A stretch of DNA of 60,351 bases, from contig JBGVPD010000071.1 of the NCBI GenBank assembly GCA_045126815.1, positions 1 to 60,351 on the forward strand, in the 5' to 3' direction. Shown here in pieces: positions 48,476-56,549 of this stretch (positions within the stretch are counted from its first letter, which is position 1; the number at the start of each line of letters is the position of its first letter). The notes below the pieces were generated by a model. It made no database searches. It saw nothing but the letters and a program-made list of their open reading frames with translations, and was not told where the DNA came from. Source of the stretch: RGIG1995 sp045126815 (GTDB lineage: Bacteria > Bacillota > Clostridia > Oscillospirales > CAG-272). A program made the position numbers and the translations under genes.

Positions 48476-48821
48476 TCGTTAAAAATTGACCGAAAGTCCT
48501 TGTAAATCAAGGGCTTTTTCTCTTTGGTGGTGCATTTCGCTATAAGCGGTGCCTATATCTTATGCCTCGGAAGCCTCAAAATTCAGAAAAGCACTACTCC
48601 CCGTCAAGGTGTAGTGCCTTCCTATCGTTAAAAGATTGGTATTCGTTAAATTACTGATTTAGCGTTCTGCCAAGTTCAATATAGGGCAACTAATCAATGT
48701 AAGGCTATTATCACCATTATTCTACCTAGGGGGGAGAGCACTCTTGCTGAAATTGATACAAGCAGCCTATCGTTGTCCCCCGATTGTGAAGAATTTTTAA
48801 TGCTTTTAAACTCACTTAGTA
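48476..48821. other. Non-coding stretch after tRNA-Ser
   Basis: No convincing gene. It holds a hairpin AAGTCCTTG/CAAGGGCTT (48495-48519) ending in Ts and a second stem GCACTAC/GTAGTGC (about 48593-48620). The rest looks like decayed sequence between the tRNA and the accessory genes. Confidence 0.6.
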
Positions 48822-48849
48822 TTGAAAAAATAAAGAAATATGATATAAT
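48822..48849 (+). promoter_or_regulatory. Promoter of the small-peptide gene
   Basis: TTGAAA (48822-48827), 16-nt spacer, TATAAT (48844-48849). Confidence 0.7.
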
Positions 48850-48911
48850 ATATTTTGGTGATGACGGTAGATTAGGGGCGTTTGCCCACTTCTATCTAAG
48901 GAGGTAACCAT

Positions 48912-49022
48912 ATGAAGGTTAATCCAAGAACCGTCAAGTTTGTGTTGGAACTTGTTGTTGCAGTCGCATCTGCTGCAAGTGTGGTGGTAACCAAGTACTA
49001 TCTTGAATCCCCCCAGCCATAA
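48912..49022 (+). CDS. 36-residue single-span membrane peptide
   Basis: A short gene with a perfect ribosome site (AAGGAGG, 48898-48904) 7 nt before ATG. The peptide begins MKVNPRTVKFVLELVVAVAS, continues with a hydrophobic Ala/Val stretch and ends KYYLESPQP, so it has one membrane helix (about 8-29) with a basic N-side. It has its own promoter and is followed by a hairpin (49030-49060). Size and shape resemble small membrane toxins or holin-like peptides; no family is recognised. It sits 63 nt upstream of the HEPN-like gene. Confidence 0.72.
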   Translation: MKVNPRTVKFVLELVVAVASAASVVVTKYYLESPQP

Positions 49023-49029
49023 CTCACCA

Positions 49030-49066
49030 CGGGTACATTATCCTTTGGGAAGTGTGCCCGATTTGT
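49030..49066 (+). terminator. Hairpin between the peptide and HEPN-like genes
   Basis: CGGGTACATT pairs with AGTGTGCCCG with an inner ATCC/GGGA step, then ATTTGTTTATT. It may terminate, fully or in part, the peptide transcript. Confidence 0.6.
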
Positions 49067-49085
49067 TTATTAGGGAGGTCTATAA

Positions 49086-50747
49086 ATGGAAAGTGGTTTT
49101 AACTATAATATTCTGTTAAATCAAGCATTGGATAAAATTCGGAATATTAGAGATCCTCGCTCGCTACATCAAGAATATGTACTTTATGGGTTGAAAGAAA
49201 GCCAGAGTAATAGTGCAGTAAGTATTGGAGGAGAAGCTTTTGCAACGTATTCCGACATCGTTGAAAGCGCTCAAGCGGTAACCATTCAATGCTTAGAAAT
49301 GACAATATTCTATTTATTGCAGCACTATGGTTACGATGTCGAACGTGTTGATGCTTCTAAAATAAATAACGATGCTAATTTTGCCATTCTGGATAAAGCA
49401 AAGTCTACGCTCTTATTATTTAAGAAACCGTTTAATGACTTGGTTATTGCGGGACCTAATTGCGTTACTGATGATGAAGATAAAGCAAAAGAATGTTTTA
49501 ATGTTGAGAAATGTGTATGCGTTTTCTTGATGTATGATAGAGCACCCAAGCAGTTTATTCCGACTCTGGAATTAAACCAAATACTTGATAACTATGTTTT
49601 TTCATTAAAGACCCTGTTTGACCGCTATTTTAATGATGCGGAATTTGCGACCTTCCATAGGTGTTTTTCAAACTACACCAAATTCGTTAATAAGTATTTA
49701 GGATTTACAGTTGTAAAAAACTTAACACCCGTAGCACAAAGCAATTTTTCAAAAATTGTAAAGTATAGATTAGAACATTTTGACTATAAAAAACTACTGA
49801 CTATTGAGATGAATGGTAAAATCTTAATTGAGCCATCATACAATGAAATAGCAACGGAGTTCATAAAAAATAACAAGTATCTTATACTATTGGGTTCTCA
49901 AGATTTCGCAGAAAGTTTAATTACCGCAGAGTGGATGTATGACTCAATGAAAGAGGCTCAAGCAATAGATTTAACAATTATAGGAATGGGATATTTGAAA
50001 GCGGTGGAACAACTGATATATTCCATAGTTTTGCTTCATAAAAATGAGGGGCGAAATATTAAGAGTAATCAACGCGGAATATTGAACGTGTGCTTGGACG
50101 ATGAACACATCGATAATAATTCAATAGATTCTTCAATTGGTTCGTTGGCTAATTTCTGCAAAAACAACTTGGATATATTTAGTGGCAAAGTTCACTTCCA
50201 AGCAAAAAAATATGTTACAGAAACTATCTTCGCGTTTAAGGATATACGTAACGGTTATTTCCACAAGCACAATATTCACGATTGGTCAAAGATTGATGAA
50301 ATAAGAAATGTAACGTATTACTTGGCATTTTTATTATTGGGTGCGGCTGAGTTAACCGACAAGGACAAAGCCACGCTCGGCTTTCCCAATTGTGATTTTA
50401 TTAGCGATAAATACAAGTTATGCGAATACATAAATTATCACGATGACGATGCTTTCGTTCTTTGTTATGACAACGAAAAAGAAATTATAGCGATTGCCCA
50501 CCGTGACCTTAAGGCAAAAACCATAAACAACCTTTTCACACAGTATTCTGGAGCATATTTTTCGGAAATAGGAAGTCACACCATTATTGATATTTTTACG
50601 GATATGCCTAACGAAATCTATTTGTGTAGAATTGATTTTGAGCTTTCCGATGGAGTACAATTCAATCCGACAAAGGTTAAAAAAATCTTTGCATATGGTA
50701 AGTTTGTGGGACCTGACCCTTTTTCTGAAGATGGTACTCGATATTAA
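49086..50747 (+). CDS. HEPN-like domain protein of unknown function
   Basis: A 553-residue soluble protein with no family I can name. Residues 290-420 look like a HEPN fold: a long helix MGYLKAVEQLIYSIVLLH, then the motif FKDIRNGYFHKHNIHDW, in which R388-N...H393 fits the R-X4-6-H RNase signature, then EIRNVTYYLAFLLLGAAEL. The N-terminal half is mixed alpha/beta with an FLMYDRAPKQ segment; the C-terminal 120 residues are beta-rich. Many HEPN proteins are RNases of toxin or anti-phage systems. GGGAGG precedes the ATG, and a strong terminator follows. It lies between tRNA-Ser and a recombinase module, a typical defence-cargo position. Confidence 0.65.
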   Translation: MESGFNYNILLNQALDKIRNIRDPRSLHQEYVLYGLKESQSNSAVSIGGEAFATYSDIVESAQAVTIQCLEMTIFYLLQHYGYDVERVDASKINNDANFAILDKAKSTLLLFKKPFNDLVIAGPNCVTDDEDKAKECFNVEKCVCVFLMYDRAPKQFIPTLELNQILDNYVFSLKTLFDRYFNDAEFATFHRCFSNYTKFVNKYLGFTVVKNLTPVAQSNFSKIVKYRLEHFDYKKLLTIEMNGKILIEPSYNEIATEFIKNNKYLILLGSQDFAESLITAEWMYDSMKEAQAIDLTIIGMGYLKAVEQLIYSIVLLHKNEGRNIKSNQRGILNVCLDDEHIDNNSIDSSIGSLANFCKNNLDIFSGKVHFQAKKYVTETIFAFKDIRNGYFHKHNIHDWSKIDEIRNVTYYLAFLLLGAAELTDKDKATLGFPNCDFISDKYKLCEYINYHDDDAFVLCYDNEKEIIAIAHRDLKAKTINNLFTQYSGAYFSEIGSHTIIDIFTDMPNEIYLCRIDFELSDGVQFNPTKVKKIFAYGKFVGPDPFSEDGTRY

Positions 50748-50762
50748 AACATTAATTACTCA

Positions 50763-50806
50763 AATACAGCCTACTTAGGTTTGTCCTAGTTAGGTTGTAT
50801 TTTTTG
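50763..50806. terminator. Terminator after the HEPN-like gene
   Basis: A 17-bp near-perfect stem, AATACAGCCTACTTAGG (50763-50779) with CCTAGTTAGGTTGTATT (50785-50801), followed by Ts. Confidence 0.9.
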
Positions 50807-50866
50807 CTGATGCAAAGCATCTATTTAACGTTCTCTTATTATACAATCCGCAGGTGGCATAGCTCT

Positions 50867-52450
50867 CTACATCATCACCGTTTTCTCGCATCCGTTTCGA
50901 AAGGTGAATACAAGCCGTCCGTCATTGTGAACGGTGATGCGTTCAACGATTGCGTGAAAACGACCATCGCTCCATTCGGTATCCAGGCGATCAAGTTGGG
51001 ACAGTTCGAACAGAAATCCGCTGAGCACGTCGGCTTTAAATTTTCTTTCCTCCCGTTGCTGCGTAAGAGCTGTATAACGCTTCTGTAACCCTCTGTAACG
51101 TTCGGTCAGGCTTTCGTATGACTTAGTATATTCCTCTTGGTTAAGAGCCGTTATCGCATTGTCGGTAATGGCTTTTTCTATCATCTTTGTAACAATCTCA
51201 ATCTCTTCCGTGACCGATCTTATCTCGGCATCAATTTCAGTATGATCGGAAAGAGTTTTCTTTATAAGTCTTCCATCCTCAATTAAGGCTTCACGGTTTT
51301 CGATGAGAAAGCTCAATGCAATGATGGAATACTCCTTGAGTACATCTTCTGTAAAATGCGGTGTTGAGCATTTCTCCTCTCCCTTGAATTTATGATTGCA
51401 TTGCCATATAACACGGCGGTACTGATCGTTTGAGTGCCACACCTTGGGACCGAACCACTCTCCGCAATCCCCGCATATGACCTTCCCCGAGAAAGGACTA
51501 TTACAAGAAGTACGTTTCGGTGCGTTCTTACGTCGGCAGATCTCCCCCTGAACCATCTCCCACTCTGCCGGATCTATTATTGCAGGGTGGCTGTTCTCCA
51601 CGTAATACTGAGGAACCTCACCCTCATTGATTTTCATCTTTTTCGTTAAATAATCCGTTGTAAACTTCTTCTGAAGCCGTGCGTCCCCCTTGTATTTCTC
51701 GTTTGTAAGGATACTCTCCACGGTGCTCGTTTGCCACACCTTCTTTTTCCCCGGTGTGGGAACACCCTCGGTAGTAAGGTGTCTTGCAATGTAATTTGCG
51801 GATTTACCGTCGATAAACATTCGGTATATGCGCCGTACTATTTCGGCTTCATCCGGCACTATTTCGGGCAGACCGTTTGCTCCTTTTCTGTAACCGAGGA
51901 ATTGTTTATACGGCATGCTGACCTTGCCGTCGGCAAATCGCTTGCGTTGTCCCCAGGTCACGTTCTCGGAAATGGAACGGCTTTCTTCCTGGGCAAGGGA
52001 TGACATAATGGTTATGAGAAGCTCACCCTTGGAATCCATCGTCCATATATTTTCTTTTTCAAAGTACACCTCAACACCTTTGTCCTTGAGCTTACGGACG
52101 GTGGTAAGGCTGTCCACGGTATTACGGGCAAAGCGACTTACGCTCTTGGTTACGATGAGGTCGATTTTGCCGCTCAGAGCATCGGATACCATTCTGTTAA
52201 AGCCGTCACGCTTTTTTGTATTGAGGGCGGATATGCCTTCATCGGTATATACCTCAACAAATCCCCATTCGGGACGGCTTTTGATGTAATTGGTGTAGTA
52301 GTCCACCTGTGCCTCATAGCTTGTGAATTGTTCATCGCTGTCGGTGGACACACGTGCATATCCCGCTACCTTCCGTTTTGTTTTTGATGCTGTGGATATT
52401 CCCGTATGCAAATTTCGTGTGGCGGGTATTACGGTTACGTTCTTAGCCAT
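50867..52450 (-). CDS. Large serine recombinase
   Basis: A 527-residue serine integrase. The catalytic resolvase domain (about 27-180) has the nucleophile in GYARVSTDSDEQFTSYEAQ, KSVSRFARNTVD with active-site Arg residues, and MSSLAQEESRSISENV. The recombinase domain follows (about 190-300, PYKQFLGYRKG, FIDGKSANYIARHLTTEGV), then a zinc ribbon (about 330-400, VICGDCGEWFGPKVW...CNHKF...CSTPHF) and a coiled coil. It appears intact. It overlaps the upstream recombinase gene by 8 nt, so the two are made together. Confidence 0.95.
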   Translation of the reverse strand: MAKNVTVIPATRNLHTGISTASKTKRKVAGYARVSTDSDEQFTSYEAQVDYYTNYIKSRPEWGFVEVYTDEGISALNTKKRDGFNRMVSDALSGKIDLIVTKSVSRFARNTVDSLTTVRKLKDKGVEVYFEKENIWTMDSKGELLITIMSSLAQEESRSISENVTWGQRKRFADGKVSMPYKQFLGYRKGANGLPEIVPDEAEIVRRIYRMFIDGKSANYIARHLTTEGVPTPGKKKVWQTSTVESILTNEKYKGDARLQKKFTTDYLTKKMKINEGEVPQYYVENSHPAIIDPAEWEMVQGEICRRKNAPKRTSCNSPFSGKVICGDCGEWFGPKVWHSNDQYRRVIWQCNHKFKGEEKCSTPHFTEDVLKEYSIIALSFLIENREALIEDGRLIKKTLSDHTEIDAEIRSVTEEIEIVTKMIEKAITDNAITALNQEEYTKSYESLTERYRGLQKRYTALTQQREERKFKADVLSGFLFELSQLDRLDTEWSDGRFHAIVERITVHNDGRLVFTFRNGCEKTVMM

Positions 52451-53744
52451 TTTGTGTTCTCCTTTCCGAAGCCCTCTGCCTTGCTGCCTCTCTCATTTCA
52501 CCCGTCCAAACGTCGCTCCGAGAACGCGGCTTCCATCGTTTAACGGGTGTTTCTCCGCCTGCAAGGTGAAATATCAAAGCGTTTTCTTTTGTGGCTGTAA
52601 TTGCCGTTATCCTATCAAAAAACGCATTCGGCGTAAGTTCCGTAACACCGAGCACCTCAGATGCAAGCCTAAATAGCTCTTCCTCGGGGATTTGCTTTGA
52701 TGTGCACATCTCTTTGCCCTTCTCCTGATATAAAGCACAGTTCCAGGCTTTTCTGCCGTTGCTTGTAATACGCTTGTAATGTCTTCCGCAACTCTCACAA
52801 ACTATCATCCCGGAAAAGATGCTGCGCTCACAAGGAGTATGCTCGGATATACGGTGTGTGTTCCTTTGCAGGATCTCTCTGACGGCACAAAACAGTTCTT
52901 CATCAATGATACCTTCGTGAGTCCCCTCTGCATAATACATCGGAAGTTCTCCGGTATTGCGGAGTTCTTTTTTCTCCAAGTGGTTATTACGGTACTTCTT
53001 TTGCAAAAGGGCGTTACCGCAGTATTTTTCGTTTCCGAGCAAGGCAGCAATACGGCTAGCCTTCCATTTACCTCCGTTGGTACCCCTGATGCATCTGTTG
53101 TTGAGATCACGGGCAATGGCACCAAAGCTTTCTCCATCTGCTGCTCTTCGGAATATCTCTCGTACAATAGGTGCGGTAGCTTCATCAACCTCAAGGTTTC
53201 CTTTTACTACTCGGTAACCGAACATTCTGCGGACGTTCATTATCTTACCCTCTTGAAACTGCTTTCTGACCTTCCATTTCTGATTCTCACTTGCGGAGAG
53301 ACTTTCCTCCTGGGCATAGCTTGCAAGAATTGTAAGCATCAGTTCCCCGTCAGCACTTGCGGTGTGAATGCTCTGTTCCTCAAAATACACATCAACTCCC
53401 AGGCTCTTCAGTTCTCTAACAGTTTCAAGAAGAGTTATGGTGTTTCTCGCAAATCGCGATATGGACTTGGTTATGATCATATCCACCTTTCCGCTTCGGC
53501 AATCTGCGAGAAGCCTTTGAAAGTTTTCTCTGTTATCCTTTGTACCGCTCAAGGCTTCGTCCGTATATACTCCGGCATACTCCCAATCATTATGGCTTTG
53601 TATCATTTTGCTGTAATAGCTGACCTGTGCGGAGAGGGAGTGAAGCATGGCATCCTTACCTGTGGACACTCTCGCATATGCAGCTACACGCTTTTTCTTT
53701 GGTAACACTTCGGGAAAGTGTACTTGTTCGATTTTTCTTGCCAT
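52443..53744 (-). CDS. Second large serine recombinase
   Basis: A 433-residue recombinase. The catalytic Ser is in AYARVSTGKDAMLHSLSAQ, and TKSISRFARNTITLLE and LASYAQEESLSASENQ follow. The recombinase domain (about 165-280) and zinc ribbon (VCESCGRHYKRITSNG...CALYQEKGKEMC) are present. The C-terminal coiled coil is shorter than in its neighbour. The two proteins are clearly different sequences, not a recent duplication. Paired serine recombinases in one element may act as a hetero-complex or divide integration and excision. Confidence 0.94.
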   Translation of the reverse strand: MARKIEQVHFPEVLPKKKRVAAYARVSTGKDAMLHSLSAQVSYYSKMIQSHNDWEYAGVYTDEALSGTKDNRENFQRLLADCRSGKVDMIITKSISRFARNTITLLETVRELKSLGVDVYFEEQSIHTASADGELMLTILASYAQEESLSASENQKWKVRKQFQEGKIMNVRRMFGYRVVKGNLEVDEATAPIVREIFRRAADGESFGAIARDLNNRCIRGTNGGKWKASRIAALLGNEKYCGNALLQKKYRNNHLEKKELRNTGELPMYYAEGTHEGIIDEELFCAVREILQRNTHRISEHTPCERSIFSGMIVCESCGRHYKRITSNGRKAWNCALYQEKGKEMCTSKQIPEEELFRLASEVLGVTELTPNAFFDRITAITATKENALIFHLAGGETPVKRWKPRSRSDVWTGEMREAARQRASERRTQNG

Positions 53745-53803
53745 ATAACCTCCTGTGTATTACTTATAAGGTACTATATATATCACTCTAACCCCTCTGA
53801 AAG

Positions 53804-54031
53804 TCAAGCGATTTCAGAAAATAAACTACCCGAAGATAATCCGTACTTTTTGTTTAATACGTCAATAGCTTTCTTATAATCCGTGACCGTCAGAAGACCT
53901 TGCTTTACCATCCTTTCTACAAGTGCTGCGGAGGTGTGATAAAGAATAAGCCCGGACGGATCATACGGATTTCGCTCTGCGTGCTTTAAGGTAGCATTCC
54001 CGACTACAGTATTTACGACGGTTGTTTCCAT
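53804..54031 (-). CDS. SHOCT-like small protein
   Basis: A 75-residue protein whose C-terminal half, MVKQGLLTVTDYKKAIDVLN plus KKYGL, matches the SHOCT-type helix-turn-helix often found in recombinase cassettes of Clostridia. The function is unknown. AAAGGAG lies about 10 nt upstream of the ATG. Its first 71 nt overlap the end of the HTH/zinc gene in another frame. Confidence 0.72.
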   Translation of the reverse strand: METTVVNTVVGNATLKHAERNPYDPSGLILYHTSAALVERMVKQGLLTVTDYKKAIDVLNKKYGLSSGSLFSEIA

Positions 54032-54341
54032 AGCTCACAAACTCCTTTCCGCATTCCTCGCAAACGAGGCTGTAATATGCTTTTCGGTTTATGGATTCGG
54101 GATGAGAATTCCACCAAGCCATACGGCACTTATCCGAGCAGAACTTTTTCTCACGTCTTCCCGTGGGCTGCGATACAAATGCACCGCAAGTCATACAACG
54201 GCGGGTACCGGGGATATCGGGATGACGGCGGATATGCGAACGTACGGTATTGGGAGAAAGTTGTAGGATGAGGGCGATGTCACCTGCGGACTTGCCTTCC
54301 ATGCGAAGGTTATCGATTGCAATTTTATCTTGCGGTTTCAT
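53961..54341 (-). CDS. HTH and zinc-ribbon protein (sigma-region-4-like)
   Basis: A 126-residue protein. The N-terminal helix-turn-helix (about 8-40, GKSAGDIALILQLSPNTVRS) looks like sigma region 4 or a transposase-type HTH. Two Cys-rich fingers follow: RCMTCGAFVSQ...KFCSDKCRMAWW and VCEECGKEFV...KYCSRECYLKA. It is probably the transcription or assembly regulator of the element. It lies 61 nt downstream of the capsid gene and overlaps the SHOCT-like gene by 71 nt. Confidence 0.8.
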   Translation of the reverse strand: MKPQDKIAIDNLRMEGKSAGDIALILQLSPNTVRSHIRRHPDIPGTRRCMTCGAFVSQPTGRREKKFCSDKCRMAWWNSHPESINRKAYYSLVCEECGKEFVSYGNNRRKYCSRECYLKARRAKSV

Positions 54342-54402
54342 GTTTTATCCTCCTTTGTTTATTGGGAGAGCAACCGTAAAGGTTACTCCCCCGATTGTTG
54401 GT

Positions 54403-55410
54403 TTACGCCTTGACTTCAAGAACCTTTACGGCTTCGGGAAGAACGAGCTTGGCATCAATGCGCTCGGATGTGATGTAAGCAACCTGACCGTGATCGGCAT
54501 AACGTTCAACCAAACGCTTAATACTGCGCTTACCACGCTCACCGATCCAAAAGTGTGAGAAGTCACCGAAAAGGATAGGCTTTGCCCCGGCTTCTACCGA
54601 AGGAAGCTCGTTGGTTACGTATACGGGATAACCAAGGAGCGTGTCGGGCTCATCCTCGCTTAAGGAATTGATCCAAGCAGGCTTGCCGTCATAAAGACCA
54701 AGCTTCTTTAATCTCACCTCGGTGTCCTCGGAAAGAATGAATACGGCATTCTTGCGGTAAGGCTCCTTAACGGAATAAATGAGGTCGATGAGGTCATCAA
54801 AGCTCAGTGCATCGGCATCGTTTATTACCTTGCCCACCTCTGCCTGATGGATAATACCCACGGGTTTGCCGTTGCCGTCACCCGTAAAAAACGCCTCTTC
54901 CTCCGCCTTGGCTATGGAATAAACGAACATATGGCGGATGTATTCCTCAACATTGAAATTGGCGTCCTCCAAGAGCTCGTCCGAAACGAGAATGCGCTGT
55001 GCCAGCTTGTATGCCCCGAGCACAATCTCGCCAAAGGTTGTTTCGCTGATAGGTACGCTCTCACCCTCCGGAATCCAAACAGCAGAGCCCTCTTCTACAA
55101 CCTTGGGGATCTTCATTGTTTTAGTGGTCTTGATGACCGTAGCGAGTCTGCGGAGAAGGTTCTTGCGTGTCAAGCCCTCGACGAGCTTCTTCTCAAAGGT
55201 GTTCGGTACAAGGAAGCCACCCGAGCCGTCACTTCCTTTTTTGAGAGCGTTCTGAGGCATACCGGTGTGCATTACATCCCAAAATGCGGAGGCGTATGCT
55301 TCGTCAGATTTGAGCTCTGCTACGGTAGGATCACGCTTAATACCGAGCATTTCTTCTCTTAAAGCGTTGAGTTTTGAAAGATAATCATTGTAGTTTCTTT
55401 TGTTTTTCAT
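54403..55410 (-). CDS. HK97-family phage major capsid protein
   Basis: A 335-residue protein. A short helical N-terminal segment (about 1-55) is followed by the HK97 fold: GGFLVPNTFEKKLVEGLTRK, the spine/E-loop region TMKIPKVVEEGSAVWIPEGE, AEEEAFFTGDGNGKPVGI, then the A-domain with TLLGYPVYVTNELP and FGDFSHFWIGERG. The delta/scaffold part is short, and no prohead protease is next to it. It would form an icosahedral shell. A lone capsid gene is unusual: it could serve a satellite that borrows other phage parts, or a domesticated compartment. AAGGAG precedes the ATG. Confidence 0.93.
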   Translation of the reverse strand: MKNKRNYNDYLSKLNALREEMLGIKRDPTVAELKSDEAYASAFWDVMHTGMPQNALKKGSDGSGGFLVPNTFEKKLVEGLTRKNLLRRLATVIKTTKTMKIPKVVEEGSAVWIPEGESVPISETTFGEIVLGAYKLAQRILVSDELLEDANFNVEEYIRHMFVYSIAKAEEEAFFTGDGNGKPVGIIHQAEVGKVINDADALSFDDLIDLIYSVKEPYRKNAVFILSEDTEVRLKKLGLYDGKPAWINSLSEDEPDTLLGYPVYVTNELPSVEAGAKPILFGDFSHFWIGERGKRSIKRLVERYADHGQVAYITSERIDAKLVLPEAVKVLEVKA

Positions 55411-55553
55411 AATTGTTTCTCCTTGTATTTTGTTTGTTTTGGATTTAGGGGTTAATACCCCATTTGTTTTTGTCTTTTTGTGCGTGAGGCCCCACGCCCG
55501 TTGTACGAGTGAAAGGCCCCGGAGATTTACATCCCCCTACCGGGTATGCACAC

Positions 55554-55733
55554 TTACCCCTTTTTGCTCGCTGTATTAACAAGCCATTCCTTATAAGCGT
55601 CAACGGGTATAAGAATTCGTGTACCGATGCGAATGGTCGGAAACCCATTTGATTTCACCAGCTCATAGGCTTTCGGCAAGCTTATTCCCATCTGTGCGGA
55701 CAGCTCTTGTACGCTGATTGTTGTCTTATCCAT
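55554..55733 (-). CDS. Excisionase-type DNA-binding protein
   Basis: A 59-residue winged-HTH protein, starting MDKTTISVQELSAQMGISLP, then KAYELVKSNGFPTIRIG, ending WLVNTASKKG. This is the helix-turn-helix_17/excisionase pattern (ISVQELSxxMGIS...YELVKSNGFPTIRIG). It would direct excision by the recombinases or repress the module. It is the first gene of the run, with AAAGGAGGTGAG upstream and a terminator-like hairpin in its leader. A longer overlapping frame at 55445-55648 is rejected as a shadow. Confidence 0.85.
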   Translation of the reverse strand: MDKTTISVQELSAQMGISLPKAYELVKSNGFPTIRIGTRILIPVDAYKEWLVNTASKKG

Positions 55734-55756
55734 AAACTCACCTCCTTTCAGACAAC

Positions 55757-55795
55757 AAAAAAGCCCATACGGATTTGGAGATCCGTAAAGGCTTT
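55757..55795 (-). terminator. Terminator-like hairpin in the excisionase leader
   Basis: On the minus strand GCCTTTACGGAT pairs with ATCCGTATGGGC around a CTCCA-type loop and is followed by TTTTTTG. It lies just before the ribosome site of the excisionase gene, so it may attenuate the whole module or end a short upstream RNA. Confidence 0.7.
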
Positions 55796-55891
55796 AGATA
55801 TTAAATTGAGCACAGGACTATTTTGTTGTCCATTATAATGATACCATATAACCGGCGTTTTGTTTGTTCCATTTGTTCCGATTTTACGATG

Positions 55892-55943
55892 TTTCATCAT
55901 ATGATACCATTTGTCATTATAATTATATCACACTATGGTTGTT
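55892..55943 (+). repeat. 52-bp direct repeat, copy 1
   Basis: Identical to copy 2 (56053-56104) at 50 of 52 positions. It contains ATCATATGATACCATTTGTC and a promoter-like TTGTCA/TATGGT pair. Confidence 0.9.
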
Positions 55944-56017
55944 TAATTTGTTTATTTTGTTGGAATTTTTCTCATTAAAATATTACGGGGTATAGTTTTG
56001 CTTTTTAGGAGTAAGAA

Positions 56018-56043
56018 GCTTTTATGGAGGAATGGTACGGTCG
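56018..56043 (+). repeat. 26-bp box, copy 1
   Basis: Matches 56239-56264 at 24 of 26 positions (GAGGAATGG core). Copy 2 forms the left foot of the first large hairpin. Confidence 0.85.
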
Positions 56044-56052
56044 ATTACTATA

Positions 56053-56104
56053 TTTCGTCATATGATACCATTTGTCATTATAATTATATCACATTATGGT
56101 TGTT
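56053..56104 (+). repeat. 52-bp direct repeat, copy 2
   Basis: Second copy, 161 bp after the first, differing at two positions. Confidence 0.9.
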
Positions 56105-56256
56105 GCATTTGTTTACATTTGTTGCGTATTTTCTCTTTTTTGAAAAATTGCGATGTATAAATTATGGTCTTTTTGAAAAATCGTGGGGAACGTGATGTTT
56201 TTGAGAAGTGCTGTAAAGTATCATATCATACCAGAGATGCTTTTATAGAGGAATGG

Positions 56257-56347
56257 TGCGGTCGTTGATAGTCATATATAGAAACTCTCTATAGAGTAAA
56301 AAATTTAGTATAAGAGAAAGTTTAGTATATGACTATAGGAGACCGCA
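56257..56347. repeat. Large compensated hairpin 1
   Basis: Outer arms TGCGGTC (56257-56263) and GACCGCA (56341-56347). Inner arms ATAGTCATATA (56268-56278) and TATATGACTAT (56326-56336) pair perfectly. The core has the palindrome CTCTATAGAG followed by an asymmetric stretch with TTAGTATAAG. Confidence 0.85.
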
Positions 56348-56446
56348 ACATATAGATAAAAAAGGGATACAACACATGCAATAGTTATGGCGCCGGATGT
56401 CACAAACGATGTTTTATACGATATAAAAATCGTTTATGCATCAAAG

Positions 56447-56545
56447 GGGGTGAGGTCGACGATAGTCATATATAAAATTCTCTATAGAGCCAAAAAAATA
56501 AGTATAAGAGAAAGTTTAGTAAATGACTATTGGCGATCTCACCCC
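56447..56545. repeat. Large compensated hairpin 2
   Basis: Outer arms GGGGTGAGGTC (56447-56457) and GATCTCACCCC (56535-56545), different from hairpin 1 yet complementary; inner arms ATAGTCAT / ATGACTAT. The same CTCTATAGAG core. Confidence 0.85.
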
Positions 56546-56549
56546 GCCA

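Larger units (their letters stand above)
50867..55733 (-). mobile_element. Serine-recombinase module with lone capsid gene
   Basis: Six minus-strand genes in one run: excisionase, HK97 major capsid protein, HTH/zinc protein, SHOCT-like protein and two large serine recombinases. There is no terminase, portal, protease or tail gene, and no replication gene. It reads like a phage-derived satellite or a shrunken prophage. The att borders cannot be placed: no direct repeat of the tRNA-Ser end was seen in the window. Confidence 0.75.
55838..56237. other. Repeat-rich non-coding region
   Basis: No gene is supported between the excisionase and the xre gene (about 1 kb). This part has three copies of ATGATACCAT (55838, 55901, 56062), two 52-bp direct repeats and AT-rich filler. 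Each 52-bp repeat includes a promoter-like TTGTCA-N17-TATGGT on the plus strand and a dyad around ATCATATGAT. Confidence 0.7.

Noticed and set aside
52779..53705. 308-codon open frame on the plus strand
   Set aside because: It lies entirely antisense to the second serine recombinase, which has all catalytic and zinc motifs; the antisense product shows no domain pattern.
54847..55362. 171-codon plus-strand frame
   Set aside because: Antisense to the HK97 capsid gene, whose fold motifs are clear.
55445..55648. 67-codon minus-strand frame near the excisionase
   Set aside because: It overlaps the excisionase gene in another frame and lacks a ribosome site; composition is not protein-like.
48333..55733. 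tRNA-Ser as the attachment site of the recombinase module
   Set aside because: Not excluded, but no second copy of the tRNA 3' end was found in the window, and large serine recombinases usually do not target tRNA genes.
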